A stretch of DNA of 64,000 nt from an uncultured Mollicutes bacterium (GTDB lineage Bacteria > Bacillota_I > Bacilli_A > RFN20 > CAG-826): the NCBI GenBank assembly GCA_900539595.1, contig UQCQ01000001.1, positions 248,001-312,000 on the forward strand, in the 5' to 3' direction. The notes beneath the pieces are model-generated. The model made no database searches. It was given only the letters and a program-made list of their open reading frames with translations, and was not told the origin of the DNA. Below are positions 33,111 through 42,039 of this stretch, in pieces (the first letter of the stretch is position 1; each line of letters begins with the position of its first letter). The position numbers were made by a program, and so were the translations under genes.

Positions 33111-34532
33111 TTAAAACAAGCCGACGATATCTTTAATCGTAACGGCAATCATAAGACCAAACAACAAAACAAAGCCAATCGCAGAAACAATTCCCTGCAC
33201 TTTTTGCGGCATCTTTTTCTTCGTGATTGCTTCTACGGCAGTTACCACGAGCTGCCACCCATCTAATCCAGGGAAGGGCAATAAATTGAAGAACGCCAGG
33301 TTAATGGAAAGCAAGCCAGCAAAATAGAAGATATGGCCCGCTCCACCCATGGCTTCGATTTGAGGCAAAGCCGCAGTCATGCCGACAAGGCCCGACATGT
33401 TTTTAAAACCATCGCTTGTAAACAAGGACGCAAAGCCTTTCACAATCGCTCCGCAAGCTTCCGGAACGTCTTTGGCCCACTGTTTCCAGGACCCGGTCCA
33501 ACCGTTCCATTCCTTCAAAATAGCAACTTTCGCCCCTTCGGATTGAAGTTTCTTCCCCTGGTAAGTCACGCGGACTTTCGTATCGATGCGATGGTTCCAG
33601 TAGGCATTCGAATAAGCGGATTCCGTTTCGCTTTCTTTTCCCGCTTTGGGGCCGCTTAAACGTAAATCAAGTTCAAAATAAGTTCCTTCCACGGAGAAGG
33701 AGAATGATTTGTCTTTGCCCCCTTCTACGCTTAAATCGGGAAGATGCTCGATGCCAACGGCCTTTTGGGCATCGGTGATGGAAGCATCCAAAGAAGAATC
33801 CACGGGATAAAGGCGGATCGAAGGTCCTAAATCATGTTCCTTGATTAACGTTTCCGGATAATAAATCGCCACATATTGGTAACCTTCGTTATAAGGCCTC
33901 CCGTCTTTCGTGAATAAGGTGACATCGCTATCGACGATGCGGTAGCTCATGCCATTCAAGTTATACTCAGAAACCGTCAAATAATAATCAGAAGGAGAAA
34001 GCTCTGCCTGTTTCTCCGATTCCACCTTTTCTAACAGGGAGCCTTCATAAGACATGGGCACGCTATCCACGGTTAAAGATTCCGCCTGCGCTCCCGGGGC
34101 AGCAACATAAGACACCGTTCCGCCATATCCCACGTAATAATTGGGGAAGGCAACGTCGGAAATATAAATTAAAACCAAGCCCAAGATGAAATTGACCGTA
34201 ACTCCAGCTACAAGCACCAAACACTTTTTCCATTTGGCAATCGCATTCAAAGAACGGTCGGGAGAAGGCTCGACTTCACCATCGGGCACCGCCCCTTCTT
34301 CTCCGTACATGGATACATATCCGCCCAAAGGAATCGCGCGCAACGAAAAATAGGTTTCTTTCCCTTCTTTTCTTTTATGCAAAATCGCAGGTCCAAAGCC
34401 AATGGAATATTCAAAGCAATACACCTTGAAGAGCTTTGCCATCCCCAAATGCCCTGCTTCATGCAAGGAAATCAATAATCCAAGAATGACGATGATGATG
34501 AAGATATTAAGAAGAATCATGTACCAGGCCAT
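33111..34532 (-). CDS. rseP: RIP-type membrane zinc metalloprotease (RseP/RasP, site-2 protease)
   Basis: 473 residues from the ATG at 34532, chosen because GGAGG lies 8 nt upstream. The first membrane helix carries the HExxH zinc motif SLHEAGHLGMAKLF. The final third has the partner motif FFNLLPFPGLDGWQLV and closing helices. The region between is much longer than a single PDZ domain and includes a large exported part. In relatives RasP cleaves anti-sigma factors within the membrane after site-1 cutting. It could act on the serpin-type anti-sigma candidate at 26062. It lies in the uppS-cdsA-dxr-rseP-polC operon. Confidence 0.92.
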   Translation of the reverse strand: MAWYMILLNIFIIIVILGLLISLHEAGHLGMAKLFKVYCFEYSIGFGPAILHKRKEGKETYFSLRAIPLGGYVSMYGEEGAVPDGEVEPSPDRSLNAIAKWKKCLVLVAGVTVNFILGLVLIYISDVAFPNYYVGYGGTVSYVAAPGAQAESLTVDSVPMSYEGSLLEKVESEKQAELSPSDYYLTVSEYNLNGMSYRIVDSDVTLFTKDGRPYNEGYQYVAIYYPETLIKEHDLGPSIRLYPVDSSLDASITDAQKAVGIEHLPDLSVEGGKDKSFSFSVEGTYFELDLRLSGPKAGKESETESAYSNAYWNHRIDTKVRVTYQGKKLQSEGAKVAILKEWNGWTGSWKQWAKDVPEACGAIVKGFASLFTSDGFKNMSGLVGMTAALPQIEAMGGAGHIFYFAGLLSINLAFFNLLPFPGLDGWQLVVTAVEAITKKKMPQKVQGIVSAIGFVLLFGLMIAVTIKDIVGLF

Positions 34533-34536
34533 AGGG

Positions 34537-35685
34537 TTAACCTCCAATTTGTTGTTCCACGAATGCGCGAGATGCTTTATCGGCTTCTTGCATTTCTAAA
34601 TAAGTAGGATGAGCGGTGCAAGGCAAGACGTCAACGGCTTGCTTCACCAATTTTTCTATCGAAAGGAAGGGGATACGGTGGGCGAGGAAAGCATAAACCG
34701 CCGCCTCATTCGCCCCGTTTAGCACCGCGCGGCTTGTTCCGCCTTTTTCAAATGCCTTCAAGGCAATTCCCGGCGCGGGGTAACGTTCCGCGTCAAAGGG
34801 ATGGAAATGATAGGGCCGCAGTTCTTCCAAGGATCCTACATGTTCTAAAGAGAAATTCACGTTGGATTCATATAAGGCATAGGCGATGGGGCCATGCATA
34901 TCGGGCTCAGACACATCCGCGAGCAGCGTTCCATCTTTTAAGCGAAGCAAAGAATGGACGTGGCTTTCATCGTGGAGAATAATTTTGGTCTTTTCTAACG
35001 GGAAATCGAAGAGAACCTTAGCTTCTAGAACCTCGAACCCCTTATTCATCATGGTTGCCGAATCAATCGTGATTTTGGCCCCCATGTTCCAAGTGGGATG
35101 ATGAAGGGCTTCTTCTGGGGTCACATTGGTTAATTCTTCTCGCTTTTTCGTTCGGAAGGAACCCCCGCTCCCCGTAATCCAAATTTCATCCACGTCTTCT
35201 CGTTGAACCCGAGAAAGCAATTTGGCAATCGCCACATGCTCAGAATCAATGGGATAGATTTTTCCTTTTCCTTGAGCAATTAAATCGCGAATCAAATCTC
35301 CGCCGACGACCAAGGATTCCTTGTTCGCCAAACAAAGAATTTTGTTTTCTTCTAGGCTGCATAAACTAGGGGCAAGACCCGCAAACCCAACCAAAGCGTT
35401 TACGACCATGTCGCAGCCACATTCCCGAATCAAGCAAAGCAATCCTTCCTCCCCGTAATACCAATGGAGATTAGGATAGGAACGGGAATATCGTTCATAA
35501 TCCTTCTCTTCCTGGACGCAGAGGAATTTCACGGAAGGGAAATCATGGAGAATGGAAGGAATCTTTTGAACTTGATGGCCCACGGAAAATCCCACTAACC
35601 TAAAATGCCCCGCATCGTTGCGGAGAACATCCAAACTTTGCGTTCCAATGGAGCCACTGGCCCCTAAAAGACAAACTTTCCTCAT
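34537..35685 (-). CDS. dxr: 1-deoxy-D-xylulose 5-phosphate reductoisomerase
   Basis: 382 residues from the ATG at 35685 (ATGA overlap with cdsA). It makes MEP from DXP with NADPH in the non-mevalonate isoprenoid pathway. The NADPH loop is GASGSIGTQSLDVL at the N-terminus. The substrate and metal site appears as SEHVAIAKLL, GSGGSF and the MNKGFEVLEA stretch. It fits with uppS upstream in the same operon, which uses the isoprenoid product for undecaprenyl diphosphate. Confidence 0.95.
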   Translation of the reverse strand: MRKVCLLGASGSIGTQSLDVLRNDAGHFRLVGFSVGHQVQKIPSILHDFPSVKFLCVQEEKDYERYSRSYPNLHWYYGEEGLLCLIRECGCDMVVNALVGFAGLAPSLCSLEENKILCLANKESLVVGGDLIRDLIAQGKGKIYPIDSEHVAIAKLLSRVQREDVDEIWITGSGGSFRTKKREELTNVTPEEALHHPTWNMGAKITIDSATMMNKGFEVLEAKVLFDFPLEKTKIILHDESHVHSLLRLKDGTLLADVSEPDMHGPIAYALYESNVNFSLEHVGSLEELRPYHFHPFDAERYPAPGIALKAFEKGGTSRAVLNGANEAAVYAFLAHRIPFLSIEKLVKQAVDVLPCTAHPTYLEMQEADKASRAFVEQQIGG

Positions 35686-36791
35686 CGGAAGAAATTCCAT
35701 CCATTCACCGTGAAGACGGCAAAAATCGACGCGTAAATCATGCAGAAGAGCAAAGAGTCCGCGCGATCCAATACACCCCCGTGGGCGCCGAGCACATGGC
35801 TATAATCCTTAAAGCCGTAATAACGTTTAATCATGGAAAACGTAAAATCGCCAAGGTTGGCAACTGGGGGCAACGTCAAACTCAAAATCAGCGGCATCCA
35901 CCATTGACCGCTCGTTCCAAATATCTTCATGGAAGGCAACGCTTCCGCCCCATTCACATCGCAAATCATCAAGAAAGCAAAGCCAACGAGGGCTCCGCCA
36001 ATCACACCGCCAACGAATCCTTCCCAGGTCTTATTGGGGGAAATGCGGGGGGACATATGGTGTTTGCCAAATAGCATCCCCACAAAATAAGCGAACGTAT
36101 CATTCATGTAGGTGGTCAAGACAATGAAAACAAAGAAGATCAAGGACTTCCAATATTTAAACATTGGGGAAGTTAGAATCTCTCCTTTTTGCGCTTCCGT
36201 AAGCACCTTGTCGTTAAAAACCATCGCATAAGGCACATAACGGCAGAAAAGAATCGCCTGAAAGCCAAGACCAATGATGAAAGTCATCGTGAAGAAATAG
36301 GTAACGTCTTGCCACGTGAAATCTTCATGAAGAATGGCGAAAAGAGCGTAAATGCCAAAGCAAGCCGCGATGCCATACCAAGAAACCCACGGCTGGGTAA
36401 AGTGGTTTTGAAGGCTCGGATACCAACTAGGTGCTTCAATCGAAGGCATGGTGGATTCGTCAAACATCGCTTTCTTTTCGAGATAGGCGAGATAACTAGA
36501 GACATTGGATTTAATAACAAACCAGAACGTAAAGGCATAGATGGCAATGTAAGTGAAAACCCAGATGTACCATTTATATTTCTTTTGGGGAGCCTTAAGG
36601 ACTTCGTAGGCCGCTATGCCCAAAAATACGGCGACAAAAGCAAACCAATACCAGCTACCTAAAATAATGCAGGGTAAGGCAATGGCAATCAGGATCGCCG
36701 CAACAATAATGCGGTTCCCCATGCTTTTCTTTTTCTTTTCATCCAAAGGATTGATCTCAATGTGATGATGAGGTTTCTTCTCTTCACTCAT
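35682..36791 (-). CDS. cdsA: Phosphatidate cytidylyltransferase
   Basis: 369 residues with about eight helices, roughly 100 longer than usual because of an extended N-terminal region and a charged start (KKPHHHIEINPLDEKKKK). The signature is at the C-terminus: SPRISPNKTWEGFVGG followed by ANLGDFTFSMIKRYYGFKDY and GAHGGVLDRADS, in which Pro of the usual PGHGG is replaced. It makes CDP-diacylglycerol for phospholipids. Its start overlaps the uppS stop by 8 nt, and its stop overlaps dxr by 4 nt. Confidence 0.93.
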   Translation of the reverse strand: MSEEKKPHHHIEINPLDEKKKKSMGNRIIVAAILIAIALPCIILGSWYWFAFVAVFLGIAAYEVLKAPQKKYKWYIWVFTYIAIYAFTFWFVIKSNVSSYLAYLEKKAMFDESTMPSIEAPSWYPSLQNHFTQPWVSWYGIAACFGIYALFAILHEDFTWQDVTYFFTMTFIIGLGFQAILFCRYVPYAMVFNDKVLTEAQKGEILTSPMFKYWKSLIFFVFIVLTTYMNDTFAYFVGMLFGKHHMSPRISPNKTWEGFVGGVIGGALVGFAFLMICDVNGAEALPSMKIFGTSGQWWMPLILSLTLPPVANLGDFTFSMIKRYYGFKDYSHVLGAHGGVLDRADSLLFCMIYASIFAVFTVNGWNFFR

Positions 36792-37518
36792 TTTTTAACC
36801 CTCCATATCGTCTTGAACGGGCGTTAAATTCTTTAAGGCAATCTACAAAATCGTCATGACGGAAATCCGGCCACTTCGTCGAGGTGAACACAAATTCCGC
36901 ATAGGCATTTTCGTAAAGCATGAAATTGGATAAGCGTTCTTCTCCCGAGGTGCGAATCATTAAGTCCACATCAGGGAGACCAGCCGTATAAAGGTAACTC
37001 TTAAACGTTTCCTCCGTTAAGTCCTCTAGATTCTTCTTTCCTTCCATGACGTCGCGCGCAAAGGCTTTAGATGCGCGGACAATCTCGTCGCGACCGCCGT
37101 AATTAAGGCACACGTTGATCACCCAGCTATCATTGTTTTTCGTCCGTTCCACCGCTTGAAGGCACACTTCACGAGTTTGGGGACGAATGCGACTTAAATC
37201 GCCGGAAATCATGATTTTGGTTCCAACTGAATCCAAATAATCGATTTCTTTCTGAAAGAATTCCTCAAGATAATCCATCAAATGATCGATTTCTTCTTGG
37301 GGGCGATTCCAGTTTTCCGTAGAGAAGGCGTAGAAACTCATGACACGAATATTAAATTCGCGGCACGTTTCAAAGATTTCAATGATGCGCTTGCACGCTT
37401 CGTGATGGCCAAAATGGCGAGCTAATCCCCGTTGTTTGGCCCAACGTCCATTCCCATCCATGATGAAGGCGACGTGGTCACATTTTTTCGTTAGTTGAAA
37501 TCCTTCTTTTTTTGCCAT
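36784..37518 (-). CDS. uppS: Undecaprenyl diphosphate synthase
   Basis: 244 residues from the ATG at 37518. The cis-prenyltransferase motifs are all visible: FIMDGNGRWAKQRGL (Asp and Gly-Asn-Gly-Arg-Trp binding isopentenyl diphosphate), SFYAFSTENWNRP, and DLMIRTSGEERLSNFMLYENAYAE. It makes the lipid carrier for peptidoglycan and the surface polysaccharide encoded at 12-20 kb. The start lies 7 nt after TATAAT (37531-37526) with no Shine-Dalgarno sequence; the longer reading upstream would cross the promoter and terminator. Confidence 0.96.
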   Translation of the reverse strand: MAKKEGFQLTKKCDHVAFIMDGNGRWAKQRGLARHFGHHEACKRIIEIFETCREFNIRVMSFYAFSTENWNRPQEEIDHLMDYLEEFFQKEIDYLDSVGTKIMISGDLSRIRPQTREVCLQAVERTKNNDSWVINVCLNYGGRDEIVRASKAFARDVMEGKKNLEDLTEETFKSYLYTAGLPDVDLMIRTSGEERLSNFMLYENAYAEFVFTSTKWPDFRHDDFVDCLKEFNARSRRYGGLKNE

Positions 37519-37525
37519 TGGAAGA

Positions 37526-37531
37526 ATTATA
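37526..37531 (-). promoter_or_regulatory. -10 element of the uppS-cdsA-dxr-rseP-polC operon
   Basis: TATAAT on the minus strand, 7 nt before the uppS ATG and just after the frr terminator. No clear -35. Confidence 0.6.
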
Positions 37532-37555
37532 AACGAGGAATCACAAGCGTGCATT

Positions 37556-37579
37556 AAAAAGGCAGGGCTATGCCCTGCC
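37556..37579 (-). terminator. Intrinsic terminator of pyrH-frr
   Basis: GGCAGGGC/GCCCTGCC stem (37561-37568 and 37572-37579), 3-nt loop, five Ts on the minus strand. Confidence 0.9.
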
Positions 37580-37601
37580 ACAAAGGTTCAAAAAGAGGGA
37601 T

Positions 37602-38147
37602 TTAGATTGAAAGGATTTCGTCTTGTTTTTCTTTGACCATCGATTCAATGGTTTTGTTGACGGCATCCACTTCTTTTTGGAGGTCTTCTTCCACGCGGTC
37701 GCGATAATCATCCGACATGGAATCGTCGTCTTTTAGCATCGACAAGGTGTCGCGACGGACGTTACGGACGGCAACTTTGGCTTCTTCGCCAAGAGCTTTG
37801 GCCTTTTTGGCGATGTCTTTGCGGGTTTCTTCCGTCAAGGGAGCCACGACAATGCGAATGCCATCGGCTTCAATTTGCGGGTTCACGCCAAGGTTAGCGG
37901 CAGCAATGCCGGCGGCAATGCTTTTAATATCTTCGCGAGAATAGGGGCGAATGTAGAGCTGACGGGGTTCGGGACGGCTGATTTGGCAGAGGTCAACAAT
38001 TGCCATGCGGTCCCCATAATAATCGCACATCACTCCGTTGAGCATCGCGGGGTTCGCTTGTCCCGAGCGAAGCTTATCCATCCCAACGCCTAAGTTTTTA
38101 ACGGCTTTTTCAAATTCGCCTTTGGCTTCCATTACATATGCATCCAT
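37602..38147 (-). CDS. frr: Ribosome recycling factor
   Basis: 181 residues, the typical RRF length. It releases ribosomes after termination together with EF-G. The conserved LRSGQANPAMLNGVMCDYYG and LYIRPYSREDIKSI segments and the final VDAVNKTIESMVKEKQDEIL helix are seen. AAGGAG precedes the ATG at 9 nt. Downstream of pyrH with a 40-bp gap, then a strong terminator. Confidence 0.97.
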   Translation of the reverse strand: MDAYVMEAKGEFEKAVKNLGVGMDKLRSGQANPAMLNGVMCDYYGDRMAIVDLCQISRPEPRQLYIRPYSREDIKSIAAGIAAANLGVNPQIEADGIRIVVAPLTEETRKDIAKKAKALGEEAKVAVRNVRRDTLSMLKDDDSMSDDYRDRVEEDLQKEVDAVNKTIESMVKEKQDEILSI

Positions 38148-38187
38148 GTTTCAGTTCTCCTTTATCTATGGTTTCTTATGAATGATT

Positions 38188-38910
38188 CTATTCATCAATG
38201 ACGGTCGTGCCAACCTTTTCTCCCATCAAAACCTTTTTGAAGGCTGCGGGGTCGTCCATCGAGAAGACGCGGATGGCAACGTGTTTTCCTTCTAGCATCG
38301 CTGCGGCGGACAAATCCATAATCGCGAGTTTGCGGGAAATCATCTCGGCTAAGCTAATTTGATCAATCTTTTTGGCATTCGGGTTTTTGCGCGGATCCGC
38401 GTCATAAACGCCATCCACTCCGTTTTTAGCCATAAGAATGGCATCTGCCCCCACTTCCAAGGCGCGGAGAGCAGCGCAGCTATCCGTCGTGCAGTAGGGA
38501 TTGCCCGTTCCTCCCCCGAAGATGACAACGATGCCATCATCTAAGTGAGCAATGGCTTTTCTGCGATAATAAGGTTCGCAAACTTGGGGAATATTGATGG
38601 CCGACATCACGCGGCAAGGCAATCCTTTTTCCTCGATGGCGCTTTGGATGGCCAAGGCGTTAATCACGGTGCCAAGCATTCCCATGTAATCGGCAGTCGA
38701 GGGCTCGATGCCGATTTTATCCGCAAGGCGTCCTCTCCAAATGTTTCCGGCTCCAACAACGATGCCGACGTCTACGCCAAGGGAGCGGATCATCTTGACC
38801 GTGTTGGCGATTGTCAGCAACTTCTCGTGGTCTAAAATCGTACTGTCTTTGTTATCCGCCAAAGCCTCGCCAGAAAGCTTGAGGATAACGCGTTTATAAA
38901 TGGGTTCCAT
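38188..38910 (-). CDS. pyrH: UMP kinase
   Basis: 240 residues, amino-acid-kinase fold. It phosphorylates UMP to UDP. RVILKLSGEALA at the N-terminus, GVDVGIVVGAGNIWRG, FGGGTGNPYCTTDSCAALRA and the MAKNGVDGVYDADPRKNP loop are diagnostic. The ATG lies 9 nt after TAGAAT (38925-38920), which has TTTTCA 17 nt before it, so transcription starts at or just before the start codon. It leads the pyrH-frr unit. Confidence 0.96.
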   Translation of the reverse strand: MEPIYKRVILKLSGEALADNKDSTILDHEKLLTIANTVKMIRSLGVDVGIVVGAGNIWRGRLADKIGIEPSTADYMGMLGTVINALAIQSAIEEKGLPCRVMSAINIPQVCEPYYRRKAIAHLDDGIVVIFGGGTGNPYCTTDSCAALRALEVGADAILMAKNGVDGVYDADPRKNPNAKKIDQISLAEMISRKLAIMDLSAAAMLEGKHVAIRVFSMDDPAAFKKVLMGEKVGTTVIDE

Positions 38911-38919
38911 AACTTCGAT

Positions 38920-38948
38920 ATTCTAATCAAATGAAACGCCCTTGAAAA
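38920..38948 (-). promoter_or_regulatory. Promoter of pyrH-frr
   Basis: Minus strand TTTTCA (38948-38943), 17-nt spacer, TAGAAT (38925-38920), then 9 nt to the ATG. Confidence 0.55.
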
Positions 38949-38969
38949 GGAAAGAACCTATCGACAATG

Positions 38970-38994
38970 AAAAAGCCCCCGCATTGTTGCGGGG
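38970..38994 (-). terminator. Intrinsic terminator of rpsB-tsf
   Basis: CCCCGCA/TGCGGGG stem (38977-38983 and 38988-38994), 4-nt loop, T-run on the minus strand; 23 nt past the tsf stop. Confidence 0.92.
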
Positions 38995-39016
38995 ACCTGG
39001 TTTATTTAGACGTTAA

Positions 39017-39868
39017 TTAGTCTTCTTTGGCCGATTTGTCGACACCTTCGCCAACGAGGTAGCGAACGAAGGTAACAACTTTGGCACCCTTTTCCTTCAA
39101 GAATTGGGAGACAAGGAGTTTTCCGTCCGGATCCAAGGCGTAGGGCTTGGCTTCCAAGCAGTTTTCGCCGAGGCGGGAATCCACTTTGCGTTGGGCAATC
39201 ATGGCTTTGACGTTCTCGGGCTTGCTGGCAAGTTTCGGATCTTCGGCAACTTCCTTTTGAGCGATGGCGAGTTCACGTTCGCGGTCCGCAGCGGGAACAT
39301 CGGCAAGGGTCAAATATTCCGGAGCGGCGGAGGCGATGGTCATGGCAATGCCACGGTTCGCTTCGCCGAGGTCTTTGGAGAGAACCGCAAGAGCAGCGAT
39401 CTTGCCGCCCATGTGGATATAGCTTCCGAAGGCTTCGCCATCCTTGAGTTCAAGGAAGGCATAGCGGCGGAGAAGGAATTTTTCGCCCATGGCGATGGTC
39501 GCTTCCGCGAAGAGATCCTTCGTGGCTTCTTGGGCTTCTTCCAAGGTTTTGCAGCCTTTGGCGAAGAGTTCGTCCATCACTTTGGCCGTGAATTCGTGGA
39601 ATTTGTCAGAAGAGGAAACAAAGTCGGTTTCGCAGTTGATTTCAGCAACGACGGCCTTTCCTTCGCCGGTCTTGACGAGGGCAAGTCCTTCTGCAGCAAC
39701 GCGGCCAGCCTTCTTAGCGGCTTTGGCGATGCCTTTTTCGCGGAGGATATCGATCGCTTTTTCGATATCGGCGTCCGCTTCGATGAGGGCTTCCTTGCAG
39801 TTCATGAGACCCGCGCCAGTGCGGTCACGGAGCTCTTTGATTTGATCAATGGTAACTTTGGCAGCCAT
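39017..39868 (-). CDS. tsf: Translation elongation factor Ts
   Basis: 283 residues. It exchanges GDP on EF-Tu. The N-terminal UBA-like domain IKELRDRTGAGLMNCKEALI and the FVSSSDKFHEF and core YIHMGGKIAALAVL segments are typical. The start overlaps the rpsB stop by one base (TAATG), so the two are translationally coupled, as in many bacteria. Ends at a strong terminator. Confidence 0.97.
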   Translation of the reverse strand: MAAKVTIDQIKELRDRTGAGLMNCKEALIEADADIEKAIDILREKGIAKAAKKAGRVAAEGLALVKTGEGKAVVAEINCETDFVSSSDKFHEFTAKVMDELFAKGCKTLEEAQEATKDLFAEATIAMGEKFLLRRYAFLELKDGEAFGSYIHMGGKIAALAVLSKDLGEANRGIAMTIASAAPEYLTLADVPAADRERELAIAQKEVAEDPKLASKPENVKAMIAQRKVDSRLGENCLEAKPYALDPDGKLLVSQFLKEKGAKVVTFVRYLVGEGVDKSAKED

Positions 39869-40899
39869 TATTTGCTCTCCTTGGCTTCTTCAGCAGGGGC
39901 AGCACCAGCAGCGGTTTTGGCTTGTTCCGCGCGACGGGCTTGGAAACGAGCTTCGCGTTCAGCACGCATCTTGGCAAAGCGTTCTTCACGGGCTTTGCGG
40001 GCGGCGCGGAGAGCTTGGCGATGTTGTTCGGCGGCGATATCAGCAACACGGATGGCATCAGCCATGGTGGATTCGGGTCCTTCGTCCTTCACATAGGCGA
40101 ATTCAGTGACACCGGCACGGGCTTCGACGACAGCGTCGGCGAGGACACCAACAATCAATTTGATGGCGCTGGTGGCGTCGTTGTTGGTCGGAATGGGGAA
40201 GTCGACGAGTTCAGGATCATCGCTGGTATCGCAGAGAGCGAAGACCGGGATGTTGAGCTTGCGAGCTTCAAGAGCAGCGTTCTTTTCGAGGGTCGGATCC
40301 GCGAGGACGATGGCCTGCGGAAGGCGACGCATTTCTTTCAAACCGCCAAGGTTCTTGTCGAGTTTGGCGTATTCTTTGCGAAGAAGAGCAACTTCCTTCT
40401 TGGGGAGTTTGTCCCAGGATCCGTCCGCTTGGGCGGTATCGAGGTCGCGGAGACGCTTAATGCGAGCCGCGATGGTGCGCCAGTTGGTGAGAGTGCCGCC
40501 GAGCCAGCGGTTGATGATGTAGAACGATCCAGAACGAACCGCTTCGTCGATGACGATTTGTTGGGCTTGGGCTTTGGTTCCGACAAAGAGAACTTTTCCG
40601 CCAGCTTCAACGATGGCCTTCAAAGCGTTATAGGCAAGGATGGTGCGTTCGACCGTTTTGTTCAAGTCGATGAGGTAGATGCCGTTGCGGGCGCCGTAGA
40701 TGAAACGGCCCATCTTCGGGTTCCAACGACGGGTTTGATGTCCGAAGTGAACTCCGTTTTCCAAGCACTTCTTGATCGTGATGATCGGGGCGTTGGGATC
40801 GTGGAAGACTTCCGCCATATCAGCGGTTTCCACGGGTTTGGCTTCTTCAGCCGGTGCGACCGCTTCGGCGACCGCTTCCTGTTTGATTTCGTCACTCAT
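39868..40899 (-). CDS. rpsB: 30S ribosomal protein S2 with terminal extensions
   Basis: 343 residues from the ATG at 40899 (GGAGG 8 nt upstream), about 90 more than normal. Residues ~1-35 are Ala/Glu-rich. The S2 body starts at ITIKKCLENGVHFGHQTRRW and includes GRFIYGARNGIYLIDLNKTV and LADPTLEKNAALEARKLNIP. The last ~60 residues are Ala/Arg/Glu/Lys-rich, forming a likely helix (ARKAREERFAKMRAERE). Both extensions are outside the conserved fold. A 135-nt leader precedes the gene. Confidence 0.96.
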   Translation of the reverse strand: MSDEIKQEAVAEAVAPAEEAKPVETADMAEVFHDPNAPIITIKKCLENGVHFGHQTRRWNPKMGRFIYGARNGIYLIDLNKTVERTILAYNALKAIVEAGGKVLFVGTKAQAQQIVIDEAVRSGSFYIINRWLGGTLTNWRTIAARIKRLRDLDTAQADGSWDKLPKKEVALLRKEYAKLDKNLGGLKEMRRLPQAIVLADPTLEKNAALEARKLNIPVFALCDTSDDPELVDFPIPTNNDATSAIKLIVGVLADAVVEARAGVTEFAYVKDEGPESTMADAIRVADIAAEQHRQALRAARKAREERFAKMRAEREARFQARRAEQAKTAAGAAPAEEAKESK

Positions 40900-41039
40900 T
40901 TTGGTGACCTCCATTTGTTTATGCCTCCCTCGCTTCGAACCACTGACCACCAAACCCATTTTTAAGCCTGCTTCGGCCGGGAAGGAACACGGCGTGGAAT
41001 CCGCGGGGTGCGTTTAGCCGTCAAAAAGACAGCGCGTGG

Positions 41040-41069
41040 ATTATATCCCTTGCGTATAGGCGTATGCAA
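41040..41069 (-). promoter_or_regulatory. Promoter of rpsB-tsf with long leader
   Basis: Minus strand TTGCAT (41069-41064), 18-nt spacer, TATAAT (41045-41040). Predicted start ~41033 leaves a ~135-nt leader to the rpsB ATG, with GC-rich segments able to fold. Autoregulation by S2 is possible, but no known leader motif was identified. Confidence 0.6.
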
Positions 41070-41076
41070 GAACGAA

Positions 41077-42039
41077 TTACCGAGAGGAACCGCCGCCGCG
41101 CTTTTCACCCGTCCGTTTTGGGAAGAATTGTTCGTACTGCTTCTTCATGTCTTCCGTCGTCAAATGGGTGTATACCTGCGTCGTATTGATGCTTTCGTGG
41201 CCCAGAAGTTCTTGAATTAAGCGCAAATCGGCACCGTTTTCCAAAAGATGGGTGGCAAAAGAATGTCGCAACTCGTGAGGATGAAGATCCAACGATAACC
41301 CCGTTATTTCTTCCACGTGATGCAAAATGTATTCAAGCCCGCGAACCGTAAGGGTTCCGCCTTGGGCACTAAGGAAAAAACTTTTGGGTCTTTGATGAGA
41401 CACGGCAGGAGTCCATTTGGCAAGCAAATCAGGGCGCAATTCGCTGTAATAACGTTTCATCCATTTCATCGCGTTGATTCCAAACGGAACCATGCGGTAC
41501 TTCTTTCCTTTGCCGTAAACGCGAATCATGCGATTGCCATAATCGATGGATGAAGGCTCGAAATGAACGAGCTCTGAAGCGCGCATTCCCGAAGCATAAA
41601 GCAACTCTAAAATGGCTTGATCTCGCACCATCAAAGGGTCATCTCGTTTGGCATTTTCCTCTAACAATTTGTTCACTTGGTCCAAAAAGAGGGCATGGGG
41701 GTATTTGATTTCGGCCCTTGGAGCCTTTACATCACGAAAGGGATTTTTCGTAAAATGAGCCGCATCATGGATGCGCTGGTAGTCATAAAAAGAACGCAAC
41801 GCGGAAAGGCGTCTTGCTAATGTTCTCTTCGATTCTCCTTTGGAGAGTTGGTCTTGGAGAAACATCAAAATCGTCATTTCCTCTACTTCGAAAATCGGAA
41901 CTCCGATGGATTCCGAATAATCAAAAAAGGATGTGATGTCCCTCTCGTAATTGCCAATGGTATTGGGAGAATAATTTCGAGAGAAAAGAAGGTACTGGCT
42001 ATAGGGCTGGAGTAATTCTTTCCACTTATTCTCGGCCAT
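41077..42039 (-). CDS. xerC: Tyrosine recombinase XerC/XerD-type
   Basis: 320 residues. The N-terminal SAM-like DNA-binding domain (YSPNTIGNYERDITSFFDYS) precedes the catalytic domain. Catalytic Arg is in LYASGMRASELVHF, and the HELRHSFATHLLENG box and LGHESINTTQVYTHL with the nucleophile Tyr are present. It resolves chromosome dimers at dif. Position after topA-trmFO matches xerC (codV) of Bacillus. It overlaps the trmFO stop by 14 nt. The final ~20 residues are basic and Gly/Ser-rich. Confidence 0.9.
   Translation of the reverse strand: MAENKWKELLQPYSQYLLFSRNYSPNTIGNYERDITSFFDYSESIGVPIFEVEEMTILMFLQDQLSKGESKRTLARRLSALRSFYDYQRIHDAAHFTKNPFRDVKAPRAEIKYPHALFLDQVNKLLEENAKRDDPLMVRDQAILELLYASGMRASELVHFEPSSIDYGNRMIRVYGKGKKYRMVPFGINAMKWMKRYYSELRPDLLAKWTPAVSHQRPKSFFLSAQGGTLTVRGLEYILHHVEEITGLSLDLHPHELRHSFATHLLENGADLRLIQELLGHESINTTQVYTHLTTEDMKKQYEQFFPKRTGEKRGGGSSR

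Noticed and set aside
39104..40965. Long plus-strand open frames opposite tsf and rpsB
   Set aside because: Both tsf and rpsB are certain. The antisense frames are a by-product of their codon bias and show no family motifs.
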